Below are positions 15,449-23,500 of a stretch of 64,000 nt of DNA, one piece after another; the first letter of the stretch is position 1, and every line of letters starts with the position of its first letter. This stretch comes from an uncultured Rhizobium sp. Lineage in GTDB: Bacteria > Pseudomonadota > Alphaproteobacteria > Rhizobiales > Rhizobiaceae. The stretch is from contig CAMFHE010000026.1 of assembly GCA_945952045.1 (NCBI GenBank), forward strand, positions 1 through 64,000, written 5' to 3'. Made by a program: the position numbers and the translations under genes. The notes beneath the pieces were generated by a model that worked only from the letters and a program-made list of their open reading frames with translations, was not told the origin of the DNA and did not search any database.

Positions 15449-16338
15449 GGTCGTTTCCTACGCCGGGGCCGGTCGGAAAAACTGATGGTTCGCCGGCAGC
15501 CGCATTGCCCTCCTGGCCGGAGCGCATTCCACATCATCCTCTCGCCCAGCTTTTTCCGATGTTGGCCGAAAGCGAGATCAACGAACTCGCGGAAGATATC
15601 CGCCAGCGGGGGCAGGAGCAGCCGGTCTGGATCCTCGATGGCCGGGTTCTCGACGGGCGCAATCGCGCTGAAGCCTGCCATCGGTTGGAAATCGCTCCTT
15701 GGACCGAAGAGTACAAGGGAAGCGATCCGCTCGGCTTTGTGTTGTCGCTCAACCTGCGCCGCCGACACCTGACTGAAAGTCAGCGCGCCATGGTCGCAGC
15801 AAAGATCATCGATTGGGAAATGGGGATGAATCAGACGACTGCGAGTCGCGCTAACGTCTCGACCCGTCAGGCGGCGCAGCGAATGTCTATTTCGGAGCGT
15901 GCCGCATCGGCGGCAAAGCGTGTCCGCGACCATGGAGTATCTGGTCTCGTTCAAGCGATAGAGAGCGGCCGTGTTTCAGTGCATTCGGGCGAGGCGATAA
16001 GCCGGCTGGGACGCGTTGCACAAGAGGAAATTCTGAGACGGGAAGAGCGTGAGATCATCGCGCGCGCGAAGGAAATTCGCAATCGCCGCCGGCTTGCCGA
16101 TGGTGGGTCGAAGATCAAGGAGCGCGCCCCGGATGAGTTTCCCCTTTTGGATGGTGGTGATCTGCGCCGACTTCAATGGGGCGACCTCGTCAGCAAAGCC
16201 GCCATGCTGGAGCGCGAGGCACGCTTTCTTCGTCGCGTTCATGGCCATGTCGCCAACGCGGCATCGGATAGCCGTGTTGGCGATCTGATTAACGATCGCA
16301 CTCTTTGCATTCTGCGGGATAGCGAGGACAGGCCGTGA
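15442..16338 (+). CDS. ParB/Spo0J N-terminal domain-like protein
   Basis: 298 residues. A ParB/sulfiredoxin-fold N-terminal domain begins around HHPLAQLFPMLAESEINELA, with LDGRVLDGRNRAEAC matching the family's nucleotide-binding motif, then a helix-turn-helix region (TTASRANVSTRQAAQRMSIS). No ParA is nearby, so it is unlikely to be a partition protein here. Phage ParB-like proteins often act as DNA-binding regulators or nucleases. The gene lies between two copies of a 56-bp repeat and has somewhat lower GC3 than the neighbouring methylase. Confidence 0.8.
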   Translation: MTGSFPTPGPVGKTDGSPAAALPSWPERIPHHPLAQLFPMLAESEINELAEDIRQRGQEQPVWILDGRVLDGRNRAEACHRLEIAPWTEEYKGSDPLGFVLSLNLRRRHLTESQRAMVAAKIIDWEMGMNQTTASRANVSTRQAAQRMSISERAASAAKRVRDHGVSGLVQAIESGRVSVHSGEAISRLGRVAQEEILRREEREIIARAKEIRNRRRLADGGSKIKERAPDEFPLLDGGDLRRLQWGDLVSKAAMLEREARFLRRVHGHVANAASDSRVGDLINDRTLCILRDSEDRP

Positions 16339-16466
16339 CGCTGCCCTTCCATCCAATCGCCAATCTGTTTCCATTGATCGAGGGCGAGGCTTTTCGCCAA
16401 CTGGTCGACGACGTGCTCGAAGAAGCCGGCGACACCTGCCATGGTTTCGAAAGGCGGGCGATATGA
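16335..16466 (+). pseudogene. Chimeric 43-codon remnant: ParB-like N-terminus joined to the small-HTH C-terminus
   Basis: GTG start overlapping the ParB-like stop. Residues 1-27 (LPFHPIANLFPLIEGEAF) resemble the start of the upstream ParB-like protein (HPLAQLFPMLAESEI). The last 17 residues (LEEAGDTCHGFERRAI) are the same as the end of the small HTH protein, because of the 56-bp repeat. Best read as a recombination scar. It may still be translated, since it keeps the ATGA overlap with the next gene. Confidence 0.65.
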
Positions 16467-16469
16467 CGG
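16414..16469 (+). repeat. 56-bp direct repeat, copy 2
   Basis: Second copy of 15393-15448, one mismatch. It supplies the ATG and coupling signal of the following methyltransferase just as copy 1 does for the ParB-like gene. Confidence 0.9.
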
Positions 16470-17842
16470 TCTCGTTTCGCATTCCCGGCGCGACCGGCCT
16501 CGAAATCCTGCGCCGCGCCGTCGCGGATGGTCAGGTGATCTGCCTCGCTTCCAGCGAACAGAGCGCCGCCGGCCGGCTGAATGGCAGCGGCTATCTTTCC
16601 CGCGCGCCGGAACGCCGCAAGCCGGAAGACGGCGCGCTGTGGCACCCGACAGAAAGGGCGCATGCGCTGCTGGCGCATCTGGCCGCCGCCCGGGGCGAGC
16701 CGCAAACGCCCGCCGCGCCGCCGGCTCCGATGCCCGCGCCGGTAGCCAGCAAGGTCGACATGCCGGCCATGCAGGCAAAGGCCGATGCGGCGCGGCACCT
16801 GCTGCGCGATGGCGATGTCATGGCGGCGCGCATGCTGGCCTCCGGTCTCTATGATGAGGCCCAGGCCGGCGGGCGCTTCGCCAATCGCTTCAACGCGCGC
16901 GACAGCCTCGATGCTTGCCGCCGCATTCAGGGCGATGCCCTGATGATCGAAAGCAAGGCGAAAATCCGCATTGCCGAAGAATGGGACGCGGCGCAGCGCG
17001 ACGGCCGGGCGCTCAAAGGCCGCCCGAAAAGTATTTCAGACGAGAATACTTTCCGTCAGGAAGAAGTCGGCCTTTCCGCGCAAGAGGTCCACGAAGCGCG
17101 CAAGCTGGCGAAGGCGGAGGCGAAACAGCCGGGCATCGTCGAGCGGGCCATTCAGGCGCGTTTGCAAGCCGGGCTGGAACCGACGCGGGCAAACCTGCGC
17201 GCGGCGGTCGGCACCGCCACGGCGACGAAAGACGCGCGCAAGAACAATCTCTATGAAACCCCGCCGGAAGCGATGTTCACGCTGCTGGCGTTGGAAGCGT
17301 TTTCGCCGCTCGTCGTCGAGCCGTCCTGCGGGCGCGGCGCGATTTCGCGCATGCTCGAAGCCGCCGGGCACGATGTCATCCTGGCCGATCTCGTCGATTA
17401 CGAAACGGCGGATCGCCATGGCGAAATGCAGCGTCTCGGCGATTTCCGCGAAAGCGCGCGCTATGCGGAAGACGATTACGACATCGTCACCAATCCGCCC
17501 TACGGCGACGTTCTGAATGCCTTCGTCGCGCATGCGCTGCGCGTCCACCGGCCGCGCAAGATGGCGCTGCTGCTCAATCTCAATTTTCTCTGCGGCTTCG
17601 CCGATGGCGACCGGAATTTCGTCATGGACGAAAACCCGCCGGCCCGCGTCCACGTCTTCAAGCGTCGTCTGCCGATGATGCACCGCGACGGCTGGGATGG
17701 CCCTGAGGCCTCCAGCCGCATGAACACGGCATGGTTCGTCTGGGAACGCCAGCCGGACGGCACCTATGGCGACAGCACCGCCATGCGCCGCGTGGATTGG
17801 GCCGACTACATGCCGAAACCGGCGGAAGGTGAGGGGCAATGA
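16463..17842 (+). CDS. N6-adenine-type DNA methyltransferase
   Basis: 459 residues. SAM-binding motif I is VVEPSCGRGAISRML (about residues 285-300) and the catalytic motif IV is DIVTNPPYGD (about 342). The roughly 250-residue N-terminal part is hydrophilic and helical, with ENTFRQEEVGLSAQEVHEARK, and is not recognised. Methylation of adenine is inferred from NPPY. It is the first of three methylases in the operon and overlaps the next gene by 4 bases. A role in protecting phage DNA is likely. Confidence 0.82.
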   Translation: MTVSFRIPGATGLEILRRAVADGQVICLASSEQSAAGRLNGSGYLSRAPERRKPEDGALWHPTERAHALLAHLAAARGEPQTPAAPPAPMPAPVASKVDMPAMQAKADAARHLLRDGDVMAARMLASGLYDEAQAGGRFANRFNARDSLDACRRIQGDALMIESKAKIRIAEEWDAAQRDGRALKGRPKSISDENTFRQEEVGLSAQEVHEARKLAKAEAKQPGIVERAIQARLQAGLEPTRANLRAAVGTATATKDARKNNLYETPPEAMFTLLALEAFSPLVVEPSCGRGAISRMLEAAGHDVILADLVDYETADRHGEMQRLGDFRESARYAEDDYDIVTNPPYGDVLNAFVAHALRVHRPRKMALLLNLNFLCGFADGDRNFVMDENPPARVHVFKRRLPMMHRDGWDGPEASSRMNTAWFVWERQPDGTYGDSTAMRRVDWADYMPKPAEGEGQ

Positions 17843-18663
17843 GCGAATACGATCCCCGCCGCGATGCCTTCGATTCGTTCAACGTCGCCATCGCCGCGAA
17901 CCGGGCGAAGCTGCTCGCGGATCGCTGCCCGGCGGCGAAGCGTGTCGAGGTCATCGGGCAATGTGAGCTGTATCTTGGCGACTGCATGGAAATCCTGCCG
18001 GCGCTTGGCAAAGTCGATGCGGTTGTGACGGACCCGCCTTACGAAATCGCCGCTGCGGGCGGCGGCATGGGTGCTAAGCGCAAATACCTTGCCGATATCG
18101 ATGGGAAGATTGATGCCGGCTTTGACCTGGCGCTCCTGTCTGCGTTTGACAACTGGTTCGTGTTCTGCGGAAAGCCGCAGTTGGTCAAGCTGATATCGCA
18201 GGCAGAAGGCCAAGGTCTGCGTTGGCAAATTGTCACCTGGAATAAAACCAATCCGACGCCGCTGACGAATGGCAATTATCTGCCTGACACAGAATACGTC
18301 ATCCACGCCTTCAAAACGCATGTTTGGGCGGCGAAGAGCCGCTTTATCGTCGGCCCGGTCGAAAAGAATGATTTCGCCCATCCGACCGTTAAGCCGCAAT
18401 ATGTAATGGCCCAAAGCCTGCGCCGATGCTCCAGTGGTGGGCAATCCGTTCTCGATCCCTTCATGGGCACGGCGTCGACCGGGGTCGCCTGCGTAAAGTC
18501 GGGGCGGTCGTTCGTCGGTATCGAGATTTCGGAAGCCTACTTCGACATCGCCTGCAAGCGCATCCGCGATGCCTATCGCCAGGGCGACATGTTCGCCACG
18601 CCCGCGCCGGCCGCGCCGAAAGCGGAACAGATCGGCCTCGATCTGGGGAGCGGTGACCAATGA
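17839..18663 (+). CDS. DNA methyltransferase, DPPY type (N4/N6, beta-class order)
   Basis: 274 residues. The catalytic motif AVVTDPPYEI lies before the SAM-binding motif LDPFMGTASTGVAC, the order of beta-class methylases, and a FAHPTVKPQYVM segment is typical of the family. No restriction endonuclease is adjacent, so it is an orphan methylase. The start overlaps the previous stop (ATGA). Confidence 0.88.
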   Translation: MSEYDPRRDAFDSFNVAIAANRAKLLADRCPAAKRVEVIGQCELYLGDCMEILPALGKVDAVVTDPPYEIAAAGGGMGAKRKYLADIDGKIDAGFDLALLSAFDNWFVFCGKPQLVKLISQAEGQGLRWQIVTWNKTNPTPLTNGNYLPDTEYVIHAFKTHVWAAKSRFIVGPVEKNDFAHPTVKPQYVMAQSLRRCSSGGQSVLDPFMGTASTGVACVKSGRSFVGIEISEAYFDIACKRIRDAYRQGDMFATPAPAAPKAEQIGLDLGSGDQ

Positions 18664-19031
18664 GCGTCTATGTCGACGACATGAAGGCCCCGTTCGGTAA
18701 CATGGTCATGTGCCATATGTGGGCCGATAGCGATGATGAATTGCTTGCCATGGCCGACCGCATCGGCGTTGCCCGTAAATGGATTCAGGGTCACCCGAAA
18801 CTGAGCTTCGGCCAGCACCGCAATGCGAGCTGGGTCCATTTCGATATCGCGCAAACCAAGCGGGCGCTGGCCGTGCGCAACGGCGCAATCCAGACGGATC
18901 GATATGGGCCGGTTGAACACACGACGCGGCTGAATCTGGCTGCGGCGAAGGCAGCCGGCGACCCGGCGCGCATCGAAGCGTGTGAGCGGAAACTCGCCAG
19001 CATCGAAACATTGCGACGGGGTATGAAATGA
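18660..19031 (+). CDS. DUF4031 domain protein
   Basis: 123 residues beginning MSVYVDDMKAPFGNMVMCHM, then ADSDDELLAMADRIGVAR and HFDIAQTKRALAVRNGA, all characteristic of DUF4031. The family is common in phages and has no proven function; the conserved Asp pair and His residues could bind a metal. It is coupled on both sides by ATGA overlaps. Confidence 0.85.
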   Translation: MSVYVDDMKAPFGNMVMCHMWADSDDELLAMADRIGVARKWIQGHPKLSFGQHRNASWVHFDIAQTKRALAVRNGAIQTDRYGPVEHTTRLNLAAAKAAGDPARIEACERKLASIETLRRGMK

Positions 19032-19696
19032 CCGATCGCACCTTCCCGGAAGTCTCGATCCCTTACGGCGAAAAGTCCACGCGCGCGATGCAGATCACCT
19101 GCGCCGAGTGCAATGGCGTCGCCTATTTCCCGTTTCTGACGGGCGTCAATCGCAAGCCGCCAAGCGCGGCGGTTCAACATTTTCAGGCAAAGGGATGGGT
19201 GGTCGGTAGCTCGCACCGCAAGGATGCGTGCCCGATCCATGCCCGCCCGCGCAAATCCACAAGAGGGGGCAAGCCCATGACGACGGACACGCAACCGGCG
19301 GCCGATGCGCCGCGCGCAATGAGCCGCGAAGATCGCCGCATCGTCTTCGACAAGATCAGCGGCGTCTATGACACGGATCGCTATATCGCGCCCTGGACGG
19401 ATGCGGCGGTCGCCAAGGATTTGGGCGTGCCGCGCGATTGGGTCGCCACCGTGCGCGCCGACTTCTTCGGCGAGGCCGGCTCGAACCAGCTTTTCGACGA
19501 GTATCTGGCGAAACATGCGGAGGTCGCCGCCGAACTGAAGGCCGTTCGCGAACGCTTCGATACCGAGAAGGCCGGCATCGGCAAGATGGTCGACGATGCC
19601 GTCAAAGCCTTGGCGAAAACCCTTCAGGATTTCGAGAAGCGTATCGCCGAACTGACCGCGCTGGGCCGCAAGATCGAACGGGAGATCGGCAAGTGA
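19028..19696 (+). CDS. Hypothetical protein with N-terminal zinc knuckle
   Basis: 222 residues. A ITCAECNGVAYF knuckle plus a later C and H (KDACPIHARP) suggests a zinc site in residues 20-75. The C-terminal 100 residues are a coiled-coil-like helix (LKAVRERFDTEKAGIGKMVD). An internal ATG follows GAGGGGGCAAGCCC at 19277, so the two parts might be made separately. Not recognised. Confidence 0.65.
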   Translation: MTDRTFPEVSIPYGEKSTRAMQITCAECNGVAYFPFLTGVNRKPPSAAVQHFQAKGWVVGSSHRKDACPIHARPRKSTRGGKPMTTDTQPAADAPRAMSREDRRIVFDKISGVYDTDRYIAPWTDAAVAKDLGVPRDWVATVRADFFGEAGSNQLFDEYLAKHAEVAAELKAVRERFDTEKAGIGKMVDDAVKALAKTLQDFEKRIAELTALGRKIEREIGK

Positions 19697-20028
19697 GCGC
19701 GGGCGAGGGGCGTAAAGACGACGCGGAAAAGCCGCGCATGGAACTGATTCCGCCGGAAGTCATGACGGCGATGGCCGATATCCTGACCTTCGGCGCGCAG
19801 AAATACAGCGTCCGCAACTGGGAAACCGGCATGGCATGGGGCCGGCTCTTCGGCGCGCTGATGCGCCATCTCTGGGCGTGGTGGGCCGGGGAGAAAGCGG
19901 ACAAGGAAACCGGCCGCTCGCACCTGTGGCATGCCCTCTGCTGCATTGCCTTCCTCGTCGCCTATGAGGCGCGCGGCGTCGGCAATGACGACCGCCCGCG
20001 TGTTCGCGCGAAAGGCGGTGACGCATGA
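19693..20028 (+). CDS. dATP/dGTP diphosphohydrolase-like domain protein
   Basis: 111 residues from GTG 19693, overlapping the previous stop. The sequence (KPRMELIPPEVMTAMADIL, FGAQKYSVRNWETGMAWGR, LMRHLWAWWAGEKADKETGR, SHLWHALCCIAFLVAYE) matches the phage dATP/dGTP diphosphohydrolase N-terminal family, an all-alpha MazG-like nucleotide-pyrophosphatase group. It may alter purine deoxynucleotide pools during phage replication, or detoxify nucleotides. Confidence 0.8.
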   Translation: MSAGEGRKDDAEKPRMELIPPEVMTAMADILTFGAQKYSVRNWETGMAWGRLFGALMRHLWAWWAGEKADKETGRSHLWHALCCIAFLVAYEARGVGNDDRPRVRAKGGDA

Positions 20029-22178
20029 ACATGCATCCGACACTCTTCGGCCCCCTGCCGGTGACCGATATCCATGCCGCTGCGCGCCTGCCGGGCCGCC
20101 CGCTGATCGTTGATAGCTTCGCCGGCGGTGGCGGCGCTTCGACGGGTATCGAGATGGCGCTGGGCCGTTCGCCCGACATCGCGATCAACCACAATGCGGC
20201 GGCGCTGGCGCTGCATGCCGCGAACCATCCCGAAACGCTGCATCTTTCCGAAAATGTCTGGAAGGTCGACCCGCTCGACTACATCGCCGGGCGGCATGTC
20301 GGGCTGATGCACTTCAGTCCAGATTGCAAACATTTTAGCAAGGCCAAGGGCGGCAAGCCGGTGGAGCGCAACATTCGCGATCTTTGCTGGATCATCCCCG
20401 GCTGGATCGAACGCCTGCAGAAAAGCGGCGGCAAGGTCGATGTCGTCACCATGGAAAACGTCGAGGAGTTCAAGGATTACGGGCCGTTGATCGAAACGGA
20501 TCGCGGCCTGATGCCCGACCCGGCGCGCAAGGGCGAGACCTTCGCCGCATGGTGCAAGGCGCTGCGCCGTCTCGGCGGTCGGATCGAATTCCGCGAATTG
20601 CGTGCCTGCGATTTCGGCGCGCCGACGATCCGCAAGCGCTTCTTCGCCGTGATCCGCTTCGACGGGAGAAAGATCGAATGGCCGGAGCCGACCCACGGCG
20701 CGCCTGATGATCCCGATGTTATCGCCGGCAAGAAATTGCCCTGGCGCGTCGCGGCTGAGATCATCGACTGGTCGCTGCCTTGCCCGTCGATCTTCGACAC
20801 GACGGCGGAGGTCTTCGAAAAGCACGGGCTTCGCGCCGTTCGCCCGCTCGCCGACAATACGATGGCCCGCGTCGCGCGCGGTATGAAACGCTATGTGCTC
20901 GATGCGGAGCGGCCTTTTCTGGTCCAGACCGGATACGGCGAGCGCCCCGGTCAGGAGCCGCGATGCATGGATGTCGATGCGCCGCTCGGAACGGTCGTCG
21001 CCGGCGCGGTGAAGCATGCCGTCGTGACGCCTTCGGTGATCCGGTTCAATACGGGCGCAACGGGTTCCGACTGCCGCGAGCCGCTGCCCACGATCACGGC
21101 GAACAGCTATATCAAACGGCCGGGCGGCGCTGCGCCGCTGGGCGTGGTCGCGCCGCATCTTGCTGCTTATTACGGACCGGGCGAGGGTGGTCTTGACCGG
21201 TCGGCGCCAGTTGATGAACCAGTGCGCGTCATCCCTTGCGAAAACCGTCATGCGGTGGTTGCGCCCCACCTGATGACGATGCGCAATTCAGGCAAGCCGT
21301 TCAACGGCGCGGACGAACCGACGCATACCATTACCGCCGGCGGCGCGGGTCTGACAGTCGTCGCGCCGGTTCTTTCCTATGCGCAGCAAAGCGGCGCGTG
21401 CCGCTCGGTCGAGCAGCCGCATCACACCATCTGCGCTTCGGCGAAAGACCAGAATTCCGTCATCGTGCCGACGCTCGTCGGCTGCGGCGGCCGGGCAGGG
21501 CAAAGCCGTCCGCGCGGTGGTGACGAGCCGATCGCGACCATAACGGCGAAAGCAGATGTCTGCGTCGCGGCGGCCTTTGTGGCGCAGCACAACAATGACA
21601 GCCGTCGTGAGGGCGGCGTCAATCCCGGTCGCGCCGCTGGTGAGCCATTGTCGACGGTGACAGCTTCGGGCGCGCAGCAGGGCGTCGTCAGTGCGCGCGT
21701 CGCACCGTATATGCAATCCTACTACGGCACCGGCGATGGCGGGCGTGAGAGCGAGCCATGCCACACGATCACGACGAAGGATCGCTTCGGGCATCTGGAA
21801 GCAAACCTCGACGCGCCGCCATTCTCGCCGGAACAGGAAGGCCGCGCGCGCCAGGTGGCCGATTTCCTGCGTGCGCATGGATTCTGGGATGAACGCGAAT
21901 TCGTCACGATCGCTGCAGGCGACGACACCTTCGTCATCGTCGATATCGGCCTGCGTATGCTCACGCCGCGCGAACTCTATAGCGCGCAAGGCTTCCCGGC
22001 CGATTACATCATCGACGGCGCTGTCGTCGCCGGTGACGATGGCGAGCCGCGTTGGACGGCGTTCCCGAAATCGGTGCAGGTCTCCTGCGTCGGTAATTCC
22101 GTCTCGCCTTATCCCTATGCTGCCCTCGTCGCGGCCAATTGCGGCCATCTGGCGGTGGCGCGGGAGGCAGCAGAGTGA
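20025..22178 (+). CDS. C5-cytosine DNA methyltransferase with an eight-copy repeat in the target-recognition region
   Basis: 717 residues. Motif I SFAGGGGASTG (31-41), catalytic cysteine in SPDCKHFSKA (C101, replacing the usual PPC with PDC), ENVEEF (144-149) and RKRFF (203-207) form the N-terminal half. Motifs IX/X, LTPRELYSAQGFP and GNSVSPYPYAALV, are at the C-terminus. Between them residues 317-595 hold about eight repeats of the form EPxxTITA...VVAPxL. The length is about twice that of simple family members. It overlaps the neighbours by 4 bases on each side. Expected product is 5-methylcytosine in phage DNA. Confidence 0.9.
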   Translation: MNMHPTLFGPLPVTDIHAAARLPGRPLIVDSFAGGGGASTGIEMALGRSPDIAINHNAAALALHAANHPETLHLSENVWKVDPLDYIAGRHVGLMHFSPDCKHFSKAKGGKPVERNIRDLCWIIPGWIERLQKSGGKVDVVTMENVEEFKDYGPLIETDRGLMPDPARKGETFAAWCKALRRLGGRIEFRELRACDFGAPTIRKRFFAVIRFDGRKIEWPEPTHGAPDDPDVIAGKKLPWRVAAEIIDWSLPCPSIFDTTAEVFEKHGLRAVRPLADNTMARVARGMKRYVLDAERPFLVQTGYGERPGQEPRCMDVDAPLGTVVAGAVKHAVVTPSVIRFNTGATGSDCREPLPTITANSYIKRPGGAAPLGVVAPHLAAYYGPGEGGLDRSAPVDEPVRVIPCENRHAVVAPHLMTMRNSGKPFNGADEPTHTITAGGAGLTVVAPVLSYAQQSGACRSVEQPHHTICASAKDQNSVIVPTLVGCGGRAGQSRPRGGDEPIATITAKADVCVAAAFVAQHNNDSRREGGVNPGRAAGEPLSTVTASGAQQGVVSARVAPYMQSYYGTGDGGRESEPCHTITTKDRFGHLEANLDAPPFSPEQEGRARQVADFLRAHGFWDEREFVTIAAGDDTFVIVDIGLRMLTPRELYSAQGFPADYIIDGAVVAGDDGEPRWTAFPKSVQVSCVGNSVSPYPYAALVAANCGHLAVAREAAE

Positions 22179-23500
22179 GCCATTTTGCCACCAATTGGGC
22201 AATCCGCCAGCGCGGTATCAAGCCCGGCCTCAAGGTCGTGCTGTGGCATCTGGCGGACTGCCATAACCCTGCCTATGGCGGCACGTTTCCCTCGCAGGAA
22301 TATCTTTCCGACCAGTGCGAAATCCCGCGTTCGACGCTGAATACCTACCTCGACCAGCTTGAAACCGCCGGCTTGATCGCCCGCGAACAGCGCCGGAAAG
22401 AGGGGTCTCACAAGCAGGAACGGACCCGCTATTACTTCCCGTTCGAAAAGGAATTCGCCCGGTTTTCGTCGGTAAACCCGAGTCCAGAAACTGGACACGG
22501 CGAGGGCGAACCCGAGTCCAGAAATCAGGCCGCCCCGAGTCCAGAAAACGGGGATTCCCGAGTCCAGAATCTGGACAGTAACCCTGTAAGGGAACCAGTA
22601 AAGGAACCTGTAATCGAGAGAGAGGGGCGCGAGCGCGATGCCGATGGGCATAAGGCCCAGCCGAACGCCGACCTGATCAAGCGGGTGCAGAAGTTTTGCA
22701 CCGGGCATGGCTACCAGGAAGGCGAATGGCCGAAATGGGAAAGCTCGACGGTCGGGCATATCGCCAAGCAGTTCGCCTTGCTGTCTGCCGAAGATCAGGA
22801 CGCTGCCTGCAGCCATCGCGATGCCTTCCTCGCCAAGTGCAAGCGGGAGGGCGTCAAGAAACCCATGCCGGTTGCGAATTATCTGCGTGATCGTGTCTGG
22901 GAAATGCTGCCCGCTCCGCAGAGCGCTGATGCGCCGCGCCGCCAGAGCGATGGCAGGATCGCAGCGCCCATCTTCGGGCCGGTCTACGCTGGTGTGCGCA
23001 TGCTGGCGTTCCTCAATGGTCCCGTGGATGTCGCCATGCCGGCGAATATCCGCGAAATAGTGCAGACCAGCTTTGATGCCCGTGCCCGCACCAGCCTGCC
23101 AGCGGCAACGCGATACGCCCATGGCAAGGGTCTGTCGGTCGGCGCCGCTGGCGAACTGGTCTTCCCGGAAGATTTCGAGGCGCAGGAATACGAGCGCCGC
23201 CGGTTGGCCGAAGGATTCCCGGAGGTCACGCGCCTGCACGCGGCGGCCCGTGATCGCCAGCATGTCAGCGTGGCGGCGGATTTCGAGCGCCTGAAGCCGC
23301 TTTGCGAGGCCGTGCCGGTCGGTTCCGACATGTGGCACGACTGGCGTGAATTCCATCTGCGGCAGGGATGGGAATGGCTGCCCGATACGGGGACGATGCG
23401 CGTCGTCTACTTCCCGAAGGGCGGGCCGGATGGGCTTTGGGATTTTGAGCGCGCGGCGCGCTCATTGGTGGCAGCGAGGGACCATGATGATGCAGCATAA
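22175..23500 (+). CDS. Winged-helix phage replication protein (lambda O-like position)
   Basis: 441 residues from GTG 22175. The N-terminal winged-helix domain is PGLKVVLWHLADCHNP, FPSQEYLSDQCEIPRSTLNTYLDQLE then GLIAREQRR. A disordered middle (residues about 100-150) is encoded by DNA with four copies of a 13-bp repeat. The C-terminal two thirds are helical and unassigned. Its position after the methylases and its internal repeats fit a replication initiator that binds an origin within its own gene. This role is inferred; the helicase loader is not identified. Confidence 0.7.
   Translation: MSHFATNWAIRQRGIKPGLKVVLWHLADCHNPAYGGTFPSQEYLSDQCEIPRSTLNTYLDQLETAGLIAREQRRKEGSHKQERTRYYFPFEKEFARFSSVNPSPETGHGEGEPESRNQAAPSPENGDSRVQNLDSNPVREPVKEPVIEREGRERDADGHKAQPNADLIKRVQKFCTGHGYQEGEWPKWESSTVGHIAKQFALLSAEDQDAACSHRDAFLAKCKREGVKKPMPVANYLRDRVWEMLPAPQSADAPRRQSDGRIAAPIFGPVYAGVRMLAFLNGPVDVAMPANIREIVQTSFDARARTSLPAATRYAHGKGLSVGAAGELVFPEDFEAQEYERRRLAEGFPEVTRLHAAARDRQHVSVAADFERLKPLCEAVPVGSDMWHDWREFHLRQGWEWLPDTGTMRVVYFPKGGPDGLWDFERAARSLVAARDHDDAA
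22477..22569. repeat. Four iterons, candidate prophage replication origin
   Basis: CCCGAGTCCAGAA occurs exactly at 22477, 22511, 22534 and 22557 (spacings 34, 23 and 23). In copies 1 and 4 the repeat extends into a palindrome (GTCCAG-AAA-CTGGAC and GTCCAG-AAT-CTGGAC). The four copies are read as Ser-Pro-Glu, Glu-Ser-Arg, Ser-Pro-Glu and Val-Gln-Asn, so all three frames are used and the DNA rather than the peptide is conserved. Confidence 0.75.

Noticed and set aside
15442..16338. ParB-like gene as a plasmid-type partition system
   Set aside because: No parA and no centromere-like repeats nearby; the phage is chromosomally integrated.
16463..22178. Restriction-modification system
   Set aside because: Three methylases are present but no endonuclease or specificity subunit was found beside them; the HNH gene at 5387 is outside the prophage and of a housekeeping type.
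22477..22569. CRISPR array
   Set aside because: Repeats are 13 bp, spacing is irregular and they lie within a coding gene; no cas genes in the window.
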